A stretch of 64,000 bases of DNA from Streptomyces sp. JH14 (lineage in GTDB: Bacteria > Actinomycetota > Actinomycetes > Streptomycetales > Streptomycetaceae), in the NCBI RefSeq assembly GCF_029428675.1, contig NZ_JAJNEL010000001.1, positions 6,200,001-6,264,000 on the forward strand, read 5' to 3'. The stretch's first letter is position 1; the number at the start of each line of letters is the position of its first letter. This document shows, one piece after another, positions 8,769-17,440 of this stretch. A program made the translations under genes and the position numbers. The notes under the pieces were generated by a model. The model was given only the letters and a program-made list of their open reading frames with translations, was not told where the DNA came from and did no database searches.

Positions 8769-9817
8769 AGATCGGATACAGCTTCTGGGGCTTCCTCGGC
8801 AACGGCGTCACCGACACCCCGGACGGGGGCCGCAGCCACCGCCGCCCCTTCATCGACGCCCTCCTCGCCCGCGGTCACGACATCGTCTTCCTGCAGGCCG
8901 ACCGCGACCGCCTCGAAGCGGGCGAGGACCTCGGCGGCACGTACACCTTCGACGACGACCTTCCGGGCATCCACGTCCTGTTCCTGGAGTGGCGCTGGGC
9001 GATCACCGGCCGCAACACCACCATGTGCGGGAGCGAGGGGCACACCTGCGACCTGCACCGCCAGGCCCAGCTCATCAACCACTACACCGTGCGGCACCAG
9101 ACGCCCACCGTGATCTGGGACAAGGACCGCACCCTGCGAGCCGAAAGCATGTGGCGCCGCACGGCACACACCCGTGTCTGCGAGGCAGCCCTCGCCCCGA
9201 CCCACGGAGCGCGCTCTCTGCTCTTCCCAGTCGCCGAGGACCTCCTCGCCCAGGCAGATCCCTTCGCTCTCGCAGCTCAGCAGCGGGACCTGGCCCTCGG
9301 CTACGTGGGTAACCAGTACGACCGCGACGAGTCATTCGACCGCTTCTTCGCCCCGGCCGCCGCTCGCGCCGATCACCTGGTCGCCGGGAAGTGGAAGAAG
9401 ACCGACCGCTGGCCGCACGTCCGCTTCGTCGGCCGGATCCCGTTCGAGGCAGCCGCTGGCGTCTACGGTCGGTCCCTGGCCACGGTGCTCATGCTGCCCG
9501 AGCGGTACGCCGCCGTCGGGCAGATGACCCAGCGCATCTTCGAGGCCGTGCTCGCCGGATGCCTGCCGTTGGCCCCGGCAAACATCCGCTTCGCCGACCG
9601 GTTCGTCCCCAAGGAGCTGGTCGTGCGCTCCGGCAGCGACGTGATCGAACGTCTCTCCTACCTCCGCGAGATCGCCGGCACACAGCAGCACGCCGACCTG
9701 ATCGCCGCGTGCGTGGACCGCCTGCGCCTGTTCGGCCTGAGCAAGCAGGTCGACACCCTGGAATCCGTCCTGCACGGGCTCGGCCAGGTCACCGTGACCG
9801 AGCGGGGAGCTGCCTGA
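8765..9817 (+). CDS. CgeB-like glycosyltransferase
   Basis: The ATG at 8765 overlaps the carbamoyltransferase stop and gives 350 residues. The N-terminal half begins MKIGYSFWGFLGNG and has a DxxxxHVLFLEWRW segment. The C-terminal half has YVGNQYDRD, VRFVGRIPF and the acceptor/nucleotide region QRIFEAVLAGCLPLAP, typical of the spore-maturation CgeB-like (GT4-type, GT-B fold) glycosyltransferases. It probably adds a sugar from a nucleotide donor; the donor could be the CMP-sugar implied by the KdsB-like gene at the end of the block, but that is inference. Several cysteines (MCGSEGHTC) are unusual for the family. Confidence 0.7.
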   Translation: MKIGYSFWGFLGNGVTDTPDGGRSHRRPFIDALLARGHDIVFLQADRDRLEAGEDLGGTYTFDDDLPGIHVLFLEWRWAITGRNTTMCGSEGHTCDLHRQAQLINHYTVRHQTPTVIWDKDRTLRAESMWRRTAHTRVCEAALAPTHGARSLLFPVAEDLLAQADPFALAAQQRDLALGYVGNQYDRDESFDRFFAPAAARADHLVAGKWKKTDRWPHVRFVGRIPFEAAAGVYGRSLATVLMLPERYAAVGQMTQRIFEAVLAGCLPLAPANIRFADRFVPKELVVRSGSDVIERLSYLREIAGTQQHADLIAACVDRLRLFGLSKQVDTLESVLHGLGQVTVTERGAA

Positions 9818-9913
9818 TGCCGACCGCCACCCAGGCCCTGACGCCTGGATCATCCGTACGTGTCCTGGAGGATGGCCCCGCCGGACACCCGACCCTCTCT
9901 ACGCTGGAGCACC

Positions 9914-10423
9914 ATGAAGAAGGTCGCCATCGTCGGCTGCGGAGGCAGCGGCAAATCCCACGTGGCCTGCGAACTGGGCACGATCCTCGACGCCCCGGTG
10001 ACGCACCTGGACGCCGCGTTCTACGACGACGAGTGGAACGCGCTGCCCATGGACAAGTTCACCGACGTGCAACGCGAGCTGGTCGCGCAGCCGCGCTGGG
10101 TGATCGACGGCAACTACAACTCGACGCTGCAGGTACGGCTCGAAGCCTGCGACACGGTGGTCCTGATGGACGTGTCGACCGTGGCGGCGCTGTACGGGAT
10201 CTTCTCCCGGCAGATCCGCCACGGGGCCGGGCACAAGGGCAACGGGGTGCACAACCGCATCCACTGGGGCGTGATCAAGTACGTCGCCACGTACCGGCGC
10301 AAGATGCGGCCCCGCGTGATGGCGAAGATCGAGGAGTTCGGCTCCGGCGCCGATCAGGTGTTGCTGGCCAACCGGCGCCAGACGCGCCGCTGGCTGCGGA
10401 AGGTAGCGGCCCAGCAGTCCTGA
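9914..10423 (+). CDS. P-loop kinase-like protein (adenylate kinase/topology-modulation-like)
   Basis: The ATG at 9914 has GGAG seven bases upstream and gives 169 residues that open with MKKVAIVGCGGSGKSHVA, a Walker A motif. The segments HLDAAFYDDEWN, WVIDGNYNSTL and a C-terminal arginine-rich part match the AAA_17/FlaR-like group, often annotated as DNA topology modulation protein but more likely small-molecule or nucleotide kinases. In this neighbourhood a nucleoside or sugar phosphorylation role is plausible. About 95 bp without a convincing gene precedes it. Confidence 0.75.
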   Translation: MKKVAIVGCGGSGKSHVACELGTILDAPVTHLDAAFYDDEWNALPMDKFTDVQRELVAQPRWVIDGNYNSTLQVRLEACDTVVLMDVSTVAALYGIFSRQIRHGAGHKGNGVHNRIHWGVIKYVATYRRKMRPRVMAKIEEFGSGADQVLLANRRQTRRWLRKVAAQQS

Positions 10424-10454
10424 ACGGCCGGCGCCCTCGGTCAGGGGGTGCGGC

Positions 10455-11303
10455 ATGAACGAGCCCAATCCGTTTCTAAACCCTGCCCGGCAGCGGGATC
10501 TGTACGGGCATGCCTCGCGGTTGGCCGGTCGGACCAGCGCCTTGATGCGTGCCAAGATCTCCGGTCGACCCGTGCCCGAGACGATCGTCAGCCTGGTGCA
10601 GACCCACCACGGGCAGCCTGACCGGCTCGGCGTGGTGCTCGACATCGGCTGCGGTCGCGGCACGAGCAGCCTCGTCATCGCCGAGCAGCTCCGACCGCGG
10701 CGCGTCGTCGGCCTGGACGCCGCGCCTTCCCTGCTCGCCCAGGCCCGCGAGCGCGCCAAGGAGCTGCCCGACAACACGGTGGACTTCGTCGAAGGCGACT
10801 TCCACGACCTCCCGCTGCCCACCGGGTCGAGCGACGTCGTCGTCGCCGCGTTCTGCCTCTACCACTCGCCGCAGCCCAGGGACGTCATCGCGCAGATCGC
10901 CAGGGTCCTCGCCCCCGGGGGCTTGGCTGTGCTCGTCACCAAGGGCCTCGACAGCTACCAGGAGATGGACAGGCTGGTCGCCTCCGCCGGCCTCGATCCG
11001 CGTGCCGCTCAGCACGAAAGCCTCTACACCGCAGCCCACAGCGGCAACCTCGCCGACTTGGCCGCCTCCTCGCTCGACGTGATCGCTGTCCTGGACGAGG
11101 AGCACGTCTTCACCTTCGACGGCCACGACCATACGGCGCAGTACCTGGCCACCAACCCCAAGTACGATCTCGCGCCCGGCCTGTACGGCAACCCCGGGGC
11201 CCTGGCTGCGAACCTGCACGAGTTCCTTCCCGACCAGCTGCTGACTACCCGGTCCCGTATCACCTTCGTTCTCGCCCAGCCGATCGAAGGACAGCCGGCA
11301 TGA
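10455..11303 (+). CDS. Class I SAM-dependent methyltransferase
   Basis: A 282-residue methyltransferase with the SAM-binding motif VLDIGCGRGTSS, the acidic strand VVGLDAAP, motif II VEGDFHDLPLP and post-motif VVVAAFCLYH / VLAPGGLAVLV. It is of the Methyltransf_11/25 type. The substrate is probably the cluster product or an intermediate. It has a GGGGG-containing ribosome site and overlaps the next gene by ATGA, starting a run of four translationally coupled genes (10455-13547). Confidence 0.85.
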   Translation: MNEPNPFLNPARQRDLYGHASRLAGRTSALMRAKISGRPVPETIVSLVQTHHGQPDRLGVVLDIGCGRGTSSLVIAEQLRPRRVVGLDAAPSLLAQARERAKELPDNTVDFVEGDFHDLPLPTGSSDVVVAAFCLYHSPQPRDVIAQIARVLAPGGLAVLVTKGLDSYQEMDRLVASAGLDPRAAQHESLYTAAHSGNLADLAASSLDVIAVLDEEHVFTFDGHDHTAQYLATNPKYDLAPGLYGNPGALAANLHEFLPDQLLTTRSRITFVLAQPIEGQPA

Positions 11304-12061
11304 GCCTCACGCCGTTCACCAAGCACTACGCCATTCCGGAGCGCGCGACGGGGGCTGTGCGCCACTACAGGTGGATCAACGAGCACGCAAAGCCTCTGCG
11401 GCAGCCGGCGCTCCACACCGTCGGGCCGGACAGCCTGACGTTCGAACGGATCGAGGGCCGCTCCGTACGTCCCGAGGATCTCCCGCGCGTGGCGGAACTG
11501 CTGGGCCACGCCCACGGTGCCGCCTGGGCCAGCGACCTGCGGTCCGCCTCGCTGGACACGCCGCACCACTTCCGGGACGGCACGACGTTCGACGACTACC
11601 TCGGCCCCCGGAGGTTTGCCCTACGGCGACGCCACGAGCAGGGGTACCTGCCGAACAGGGCGGCCTTGCACGCGATGCTCGGCCTGCTGGAAGCGACCGC
11701 CAAAGGACCGTGCGCCTTCTATAAGGACAGCAACCCGCGGAACTTCATCATCACCAGCACGCAGGACGTCGTCGCCGTCGACACCGACGACCTGTCCCTG
11801 GCCCCGATGGGCTACGACCTCGCCAAGCTCGTCGCGACGCTCCAGCTGACCTACGGACCGCTCGCGGACCAAGCCGTCACCACTGCCCTGCTCGCGTACA
11901 ACGCGGCAGCCGTACGCCACGACGCCCGGCTGGGCACGACGGACCGAGGCCAGTTCGACAGCTTCCTGGGCCTGCACGCCGTGCTCACCGCCCCGTACGT
12001 CGGCCGCAACGGCTACCGCTACCGCTTGCCCCTCCGTTTCCACCACCGAGGAGCCTCATGA
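11300..12061 (+). CDS. APH-fold phosphotransferase 1
   Basis: A 253-residue protein with the aminoglycoside phosphotransferase/choline kinase fold. The catalytic loop reads YKDSNPRNFI, a variant of the usual HGDxxxxN in which the first residue is changed but Asp and Asn are kept; the metal-binding VDTDDL follows. The N-terminal lobe is short. It may phosphorylate a sugar or nucleoside hydroxyl, or give self-protection. A second APH-fold gene lies two genes downstream, so the pair may act on the same scaffold. Both ends overlap neighbours by ATGA. Confidence 0.7.
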   Translation: MSLTPFTKHYAIPERATGAVRHYRWINEHAKPLRQPALHTVGPDSLTFERIEGRSVRPEDLPRVAELLGHAHGAAWASDLRSASLDTPHHFRDGTTFDDYLGPRRFALRRRHEQGYLPNRAALHAMLGLLEATAKGPCAFYKDSNPRNFIITSTQDVVAVDTDDLSLAPMGYDLAKLVATLQLTYGPLADQAVTTALLAYNAAAVRHDARLGTTDRGQFDSFLGLHAVLTAPYVGRNGYRYRLPLRFHHRGAS

Positions 12062-12714
12062 TCACCACCGAACTCGTCTTCGTACGACACGGCCAGGCCC
12101 AGTGCAACGCCGACGGCCTCGTCGGGGGCCCACGCACCTGCACCGGCCTGACCAACCTCGGGTACGCCCAGGCCGAACAGGCCGCGCGCCGCCTGGCGAC
12201 CGAGCACCTGAAGAAGCCCTTCGACGTCGTCTACACCGGGCCGCGGATCCGTCTCGTCCAGACCGGCGAGATCATCGCCCAGACCCTCCAGATCCCCGTG
12301 CGCCACGACGACCGTCTCGACGGCCCGGTCCACGGCGATGCCGACGGCAAGCCCTGGGACGCGGTGAAGACGGCCGCCGACGGAGGACCGCACGCGCATC
12401 CCGACACTCCCTGGGCCGCTGGCTCCGACACCTGGAACGGATTCCTGAAGCGCGCCAGCAGGAACCTGAGCCAGCTCATCAAGGAGAACCACGGGAAGCG
12501 CATCGTCTTCGCGGCCCACGGGGAGACGGTGATCACCGCACACACTCTGCTGCTCGGCATCCCAATTGGCTCGCCGGCGGGCTTCACCCACAACCACGCC
12601 TCCATCACCCGCTGGCAGCACCGCCGCAACCGCCTGGGCCAGACCCGCTGGATGCTCGACCGGCACAACGACACCGAGCACCTCAGTCTCCTCACCCCGG
12701 AGCCGACCCCTTGA
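12058..12714 (+). CDS. Histidine phosphatase family protein (phosphoglycerate-mutase-like)
   Basis: A 218-residue protein with the phosphohistidine motif VFVRHGQAQCN near the N-terminus, the second arginine region YTGPRIRLVQTGE and the C-terminal catalytic histidine in FAAHGETV. These are the marks of branch-1 histidine phosphatases, which hydrolyse phosphate esters; in nucleoside and cobalamin pathways they remove 5'-phosphates. It is coupled to both neighbours by four-base overlaps (ATGA before, TTGA after). A dephosphorylation step between the two kinase-like genes is inferred. Confidence 0.85.
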   Translation: MITTELVFVRHGQAQCNADGLVGGPRTCTGLTNLGYAQAEQAARRLATEHLKKPFDVVYTGPRIRLVQTGEIIAQTLQIPVRHDDRLDGPVHGDADGKPWDAVKTAADGGPHAHPDTPWAAGSDTWNGFLKRASRNLSQLIKENHGKRIVFAAHGETVITAHTLLLGIPIGSPAGFTHNHASITRWQHRRNRLGQTRWMLDRHNDTEHLSLLTPEPTP

Positions 12715-13547
12715 TCGCGACCTCGGACGACCCCCGGATCCGACTGGCGCAGCACTTCATCGGTGCAGTCGAGATCGCACCGGACCCCGCGCTTCCACCC
12801 CGGGTCGTGCGTCTGGTCACCCGCGACGGGCGTCACTTCGTCGCCAAACAGCATGCGGAGCGAGACCGGTACGCCCGGGAACTCCACGCCTACGGAGCGT
12901 TGAGCACCCACCTGGTCGACCACGCGCCGAAACTGGTCGGCCGGGACGACGCCACCCTCACCCTACTGCTCACTGCCCTCACCGGCGATCGGGCGGACGC
13001 CGTGGCCCCCGGCTCACCTGAGGAGGAACTGGCCCACCACGAGGCCGGCCACGTCCTCGGCAAGCTCCACCAGGCCACCTCCATGCCCCAGGGCGGCGCA
13101 GTCGGCGCGGCGCTCGCCCAGCGCTTCCAAAGCTGGATCGACCAGGCCGTCCGCACCGACCTGATCGACACGGCCGAGGGAACCCTGCTGCAGCACCACG
13201 CGGCAATCCTGGGAAACAGCCGCATGGACAGCGCGGTATGCCATCTCGACTACCAGCCGCGCAACTGGCTGATAGGCGACACCTTCGGCATCTGCGACTT
13301 CGAGCACATGCGACATGACGCCCGCGTCCGCGACTTCGCACGGCTCGAATTCCGACGCTGGCAAGCCGCTCCCCACCTGCGCCTCGCCTTCTTTGACGGC
13401 TACGGGCGTTCGCCGAGCGACACCGAGCGACGCCTCCTGGAGTCATTCGGGGCCATCGAGGCGGCCACGGCCCTGGTTAAAGGCCATCAGGAGAACGACC
13501 CCGCACTGAGCGCGCACGGCAGAACCGTCCTGTCCCGGCTCGCCTGA
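12711..13547 (+). CDS. APH-fold phosphotransferase 2
   Basis: The TTG at 12711 is taken as start because it overlaps the previous stop (TTGA) and follows a GGAG. The 278-residue product has the N-lobe lysine region RHFVAKQHAERDRYARE, the catalytic loop VCHLDYQPRNWLI (HxDxxxxN) and the metal site ICDFEHMRHDARVRDFARLEF, so unlike its neighbour it keeps the canonical catalytic residues. It is a small-molecule kinase of the APH/choline kinase group. The substrate is unknown; resistance and biosynthesis are both possible. Confidence 0.75.
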   Translation: MIATSDDPRIRLAQHFIGAVEIAPDPALPPRVVRLVTRDGRHFVAKQHAERDRYARELHAYGALSTHLVDHAPKLVGRDDATLTLLLTALTGDRADAVAPGSPEEELAHHEAGHVLGKLHQATSMPQGGAVGAALAQRFQSWIDQAVRTDLIDTAEGTLLQHHAAILGNSRMDSAVCHLDYQPRNWLIGDTFGICDFEHMRHDARVRDFARLEFRRWQAAPHLRLAFFDGYGRSPSDTERRLLESFGAIEAATALVKGHQENDPALSAHGRTVLSRLA

Positions 13548-13582
13548 CCTCCCCCTTCCACAACACTTCTCTGGAGATCCCC

Positions 13583-14581
13583 GTGCCACAGCACGAGCAG
13601 CCCCCGACCAACGCTGCCCCTCGACGGGCCGTGGTGACCGGCTCCGCCGGATTCATCGGCTCCCACCTCGCACACGCCCTCGTCCAGGCTGGCACCATCG
13701 TGATCGGCGTGGACCGCCGAGATCCGTCCAGCGACCCCACGGCTGCAGCCAATCTCGCTGCGCTGCGAGGGCGCCCGGGATACCACCACGTCACGGCCGA
13801 CCTCCTCCACTGCGCGATCGACCCCCTCCTGATCGACGCGGACGCGGTCTTCCACCTCGCCGGAATCCCCGGTGTACGGCCCTCCTGGGGACCGCAGTTC
13901 GGCGACTACCTCACGTCCAACGTGCTGGCCACCCACCGCGTCCTCGAAGCCTCCACCCGCATCGGTGTCCCCCGACTGGTCGTCGCCTCCTCCTCCAGCG
14001 TCTACGGTCCGACCGACGGTGGCGCGAGCCTCGAGTCCGACCGCCCGAGTCCCGCCTCCCCGTACGCCGTGACCAAACTGGCCGAGGAGCAGCTCTGCCT
14101 CGCCTACGCCGAGCGTCCCATCGGCCCCAACGTCGTCGCCCTGCGGTACTTCACCGTCTACGGCCCCCGGCAGCGCGCCGACATGTTCACCCATCGCGCC
14201 CTGCACGCCGCCCTGACCGGACAGCCCCTGCCTCTGTACGGAGACGGCAACCAGCGACGCGACTTCACCTACATCGACGACGTGGTCGCTGCCACGATCG
14301 CCGCCGCCGTCGTGCCGACCGCTCACGGCGCCATCAACGTCGGCGGCGGATCGAACGCATCGCTGCTGGACGTGATCAACATCGCCACCAGCCTCATCGG
14401 CCGCGACATCCAGCTCCTCCAGGACCACGCGAGCAACGGTGACGTCCTCCTCACCCGAGCCGACCCCAGCCGCGCCCGAGAAGTCCTCGGCTGGCAGCCG
14501 CGAGTCGACCTCCACAACGGACTGCGCGCCCACATGCATGCCCTGGCTGCCCAGGTTCCGGACTACAGCCGGGCCGCGTAG
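13583..14581 (+). CDS. NAD-dependent sugar-nucleotide epimerase/dehydratase
   Basis: A 332-residue extended SDR starting at a GTG (13583) after a GGAG. It has the cofactor motif VTGSAGFIGSHLAHAL, the VASSSSVYGP serine region, the catalytic YAVTK and the PRQRADMFTHRAL substrate segment with RRDFTYIDDVV. These match UDP-glucose/UDP-glucuronate 4-epimerases and dTDP-sugar dehydratases. It would provide a rare sugar for the block's glycosyltransferases. The exact reaction cannot be decided. Confidence 0.85.
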   Translation: MPQHEQPPTNAAPRRAVVTGSAGFIGSHLAHALVQAGTIVIGVDRRDPSSDPTAAANLAALRGRPGYHHVTADLLHCAIDPLLIDADAVFHLAGIPGVRPSWGPQFGDYLTSNVLATHRVLEASTRIGVPRLVVASSSSVYGPTDGGASLESDRPSPASPYAVTKLAEEQLCLAYAERPIGPNVVALRYFTVYGPRQRADMFTHRALHAALTGQPLPLYGDGNQRRDFTYIDDVVAATIAAAVVPTAHGAINVGGGSNASLLDVINIATSLIGRDIQLLQDHASNGDVLLTRADPSRAREVLGWQPRVDLHNGLRAHMHALAAQVPDYSRAA

Positions 14582-14612
14582 CCCTACGGCTCGGAGCCCG
14601 AGAGGAGTGCTC

Positions 14613-15737
14613 ATGGAAACTCCCGAGCGAGCGCGACTGGACGCCTTCTTCCGGCGGATCACCGCGCAGTTCCCCGCCGGCGAGACGATCACGACGCTGG
14701 TCATTACGCACCTGCTCCCGGAAAGACCGGCGTTCCTGCGAGCCATGACCGCGGTGTCCACGATCGGCGCCGTACTGCCCAAGCCTCGGTCGATCCACCA
14801 CCCGACCCTCGACGCGGTCCGCCGCGCCCTGCCGGTACACGACCTGACCCGGGAGCGGTTCACCGACGAGACACAGGCCCTGGACTACCTGGAGGACACG
14901 GCCGGCGGCCAGGATGTCGTCCTGGTGGACATCGGCGGGTACTTCGCGGCGAGCCTCGACACCCTCGTGAACAAGTTCTCCGGCCGCATCCTCGGCGTCG
15001 TCGAGGACACCGAGAACGGACACCAACGGTACGCGGCCCTCGGCTCCCTGCCGTGCCCGGTCGTGTCCGTGGCCCGCTCCCCGCTAAAGGACTGCGAGGA
15101 CCACCTCGTCGGCCGGTCGATTGTGTTCTCGACCGACGCCCTCGTCCGCGCCCGCGGGGACATCCTCACGAGCCGCAATGCCTGCGTCATCGGCTTCGGC
15201 AAGATCGGCCGCGCCATCGCCCAGACCCTGCGCGCCCAAGACCTGCGCGTCACCGTGTACGACAGCGATCCGGTCAAGCGGGTACAGGCGCACTCCCTCG
15301 GCTTTCGCACCAGCGCGTCCACCGCCGAGGCCGTCCGCGACGCGGAACTCGTCCTGTGCGCCACCGGCAATCTCGCCCTTCAGCATGAGGACTTCGCCGC
15401 CCTACGGAACGGCGCGTACCTCGGATCGGTGACCTCTTCCGAGGACGAACTCGAACTCGGCAGCCTTCACGACCTCTACGAACGCCACTCAGTCGGTGCC
15501 CAGTTGACGCGATACGAGGTCCTCACCGGCCATTACTTCTACGTTCTCGCCGACGGGGGTGCCGTCAACTTCGTGCACGGCGCCGCCGTCGGCGCCTACA
15601 TCCACCTCGTCCAGGCCGAGATACTCGCCGCCACCGCCGCACTCAGCCACGCCCGCTTCCAGCCCGGACTGCACGAGATGCCGGCGGCCGACCGCGACGC
15701 CATCGCCAGAACCTGGCTCCGCCACTTCGAAAGGTGA
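14613..15737 (+). CDS. S-adenosylhomocysteine-hydrolase-like NAD-binding protein
   Basis: The ATG at 14613 follows GAGAGGAG and gives 374 residues, clearly shorter than true SAH hydrolases (about 430-490). The C-terminal part has the Rossmann motif CVIGFGKIGRAIAQ with acidic YDSD, and GSVTSSEDE near the end. The N-terminal half (THLLPERPAFLRAM, VLPKPRSIHHPTLDA, VDIGGYFAA, VVEDTENGHQRY) resembles the SAHH substrate domain only partly. It lacks the usual HMT and adenosine-binding signatures I would look for. It may oxidise a nucleoside 3'-hydroxyl or another substrate, rather than recycle SAH. Confidence 0.65.
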   Translation: METPERARLDAFFRRITAQFPAGETITTLVITHLLPERPAFLRAMTAVSTIGAVLPKPRSIHHPTLDAVRRALPVHDLTRERFTDETQALDYLEDTAGGQDVVLVDIGGYFAASLDTLVNKFSGRILGVVEDTENGHQRYAALGSLPCPVVSVARSPLKDCEDHLVGRSIVFSTDALVRARGDILTSRNACVIGFGKIGRAIAQTLRAQDLRVTVYDSDPVKRVQAHSLGFRTSASTAEAVRDAELVLCATGNLALQHEDFAALRNGAYLGSVTSSEDELELGSLHDLYERHSVGAQLTRYEVLTGHYFYVLADGGAVNFVHGAAVGAYIHLVQAEILAATAALSHARFQPGLHEMPAADRDAIARTWLRHFER

Positions 15738-16294
15738 CTTCGGTGCCTCCCTCAGCCGACCACGTCCGCTCTGTCACCGAGGCGTACCTCGCCCTCCACC
15801 CGGACGAACGCGACTCCCTCACCCTGCTGTTCGCCGCGCTCGCCAGCACGGACGCCCCCACCAGCCGCAAGACCTTCCCCGCCCACGTGACCTGCAGCGC
15901 CATCCTCATCAACGGTGAAGGGCTCGTGTTGCACATCGCACACAAGGCGTCCGGGAAACTGCTGGCGCCCGGCGGGCACAACGAACCGGCCGACCGGCAC
16001 CTGCGTGAGGCCGCCCTGCGCGAACTGCATGAGGAGGCCGGCATCCCGCCCAGCGCCGTCGAACCCCTCGCCGGCTACGAGGACGTCCCCCTCGACATCG
16101 ACGTGCACACGATCGACGCGAACCCGTCGAAGAACGAGCCAGCCCACCACCACGTGGACTTCCGCTGGGCCTTCCACCTCGGTGCAGAACACGCGGTGAC
16201 GCTCCAAGAAGAGGAGGTCGACGGCTACGAGTGGCGGCCGTTCGCAAGTGCCGCTTCACCCACCGTCCGCGCCAAGCTCGCCCTGCCCACCTGA
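15734..16294 (+). CDS. Nudix hydrolase
   Basis: A 186-residue protein with a complete Nudix box: a glycine start at GGHNEPADRH, then REAALRELHEEAGI, giving GX5EX7REUXEEXGU. The GTG at 15734 overlaps the previous stop; a GTG at 15743 is an alternative. Nudix enzymes cleave nucleoside diphosphates linked to another group. Here it could clear or convert the nucleotide-activated intermediates made by the KdsB-like enzyme that follows. Confidence 0.85.
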   Translation: MTSVPPSADHVRSVTEAYLALHPDERDSLTLLFAALASTDAPTSRKTFPAHVTCSAILINGEGLVLHIAHKASGKLLAPGGHNEPADRHLREAALRELHEEAGIPPSAVEPLAGYEDVPLDIDVHTIDANPSKNEPAHHHVDFRWAFHLGAEHAVTLQEEEVDGYEWRPFASAASPTVRAKLALPT

Positions 16295-16329
16295 ACTGCC
16301 CACTCCACCCCGACCACCAGGAGGACGCC

Positions 16330-17241
16330 GTGGCCGCCACCACAGCCCAACCGACCGGCGCCAAACCGCGCCGCCACATCGCCGTCATACCCTGCCGATG
16401 GGGGGCTTCCCGTTTCCCCGGCAAACCACTGGCCGTCCTCGGCGACAAGCCGCTGTTCTGGCACGTCCACCAGCGCTGCCTGGAGGCGAAACGTCTCGAC
16501 GGAGCCATCGTTGCGACCGACGACGAGCGCATCGAAGCGGCGTGCCGACAACTGGGCATCGAGTGCATCCGCACCGGGGAGCACCTCACCGGCACCGATC
16601 GCGTTGCGGAGGTCGCCGAGCGCCTGCCAGCCGAGGCGTACATCAACGTCCAGGGCGACGAGCCGTTCATCTCGCCGACCGCGATCGACGACGTCTCCGA
16701 GGCCCTGGAATACAAGCCGCCGGGCACCCTCGCCGTGAACGCCTACGCCGAACTACACGACCCTGGCGCCGTCCTCGACCACAACGTCGTCAAGGTCGTT
16801 GTTTCGGCCCGCGGCGAGGCCCTGATGTTCTCGCGCCAGCCCATCCCCTATCCCAAAGGCGACCGCCCGAAGTACCTACGCCAACTGGGCCTCTACGGCT
16901 TCACCGGCCAGGCTCTCCAACGCTTCCGTCAGCTCCAGCAGGGGCCCCTGGAGCGTGCCGAAGGAGTGGAGATGCTGCGCTTCGTCGAACACGGCCACGC
17001 CGTACAGATGGTCCCTGTCCTGGACGACGGTGTAGCGGTAGACACCCCGGAGGATCTGACGCGAGCCGAGCGCTTCCTCGATCAGTACGACGGAGCGGTC
17101 CGTACGCGTTGGACCGCACGGCGTTCTGCACGGTGGGACGGACTCACCTCATCCGCGACTCGTGCTCGATCTTCGGAAAGCCCCCGCTCTCACACACCAT
17201 CTGCTGGTGGTGATCGGGGCGGCGTTCGTGGTCGCGGTTGA
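16330..17241 (+). CDS. KdsB-like CMP-sugar synthetase (cytidylyltransferase), tail altered
   Basis: The GTG at 16330 has GGAGG upstream. Residues 16-260 match 3-deoxy-manno-octulosonate cytidylyltransferase: VIPCRWGASRFPGKPLA, IVATDDERI, TGTDRVAEVAE, YINVQGDEPFI, FSRQPIPYP, LRQLGLYGF and VDTPEDL. Streptomyces makes no LPS, so the enzyme probably activates a Kdo-like or other acidic sugar with CMP for the nearby product. After VDTPEDLTRAERFL the normal family end is near, but the frame runs about 40 residues into an IS5-type remnant. The native stop has therefore probably been replaced by IS-derived sequence; activity may survive because the core is intact. Confidence 0.8.
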   Translation: MAATTAQPTGAKPRRHIAVIPCRWGASRFPGKPLAVLGDKPLFWHVHQRCLEAKRLDGAIVATDDERIEAACRQLGIECIRTGEHLTGTDRVAEVAERLPAEAYINVQGDEPFISPTAIDDVSEALEYKPPGTLAVNAYAELHDPGAVLDHNVVKVVVSARGEALMFSRQPIPYPKGDRPKYLRQLGLYGFTGQALQRFRQLQQGPLERAEGVEMLRFVEHGHAVQMVPVLDDGVAVDTPEDLTRAERFLDQYDGAVRTRWTARRSARWDGLTSSATRARSSESPRSHTPSAGGDRGGVRGRG

Positions 17242-17440
17242 GGCGGCGTGAGCGGGAGAGCCAGCTCAGCGTGCGTTCCACCACCCACCTGCGGGCCAGT
17301 AGGACAAATCCGCGTTGCCCATCGGATCGGCGCACGATCTCGATCCGGACCCCGTGACGGGCGAACGCCGAGGTCAGCGCCGGGCCCTGGTAGGCGCTGT
17401 CGACCCACACCAGTTTCAGCAGCCGGCCCGGCTGGTCCAT
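17150..17440 (-). pseudogene. IS5-family transposase fragment (C-terminal part)
   Basis: A leftward frame encoding WVDSAYQGPAL, then VVERTLSWLSRSRRLNRDHER and PDHHQQMV, the well-known C-terminal signature of IS5-group DDE transposases in Streptomyces. Only about 80 family residues remain; the N-terminal two thirds are missing. The remnant separates the KdsB-like gene from an APH fragment, so insertion and later deletion have cut the end of the biosynthetic block. Confidence 0.75.

Noticed and set aside
16248..17213. 321-residue frame overlapping the KdsB-like gene
   Set aside because: Arg/Pro/His-rich shadow frame; the other frame has complete family motifs.
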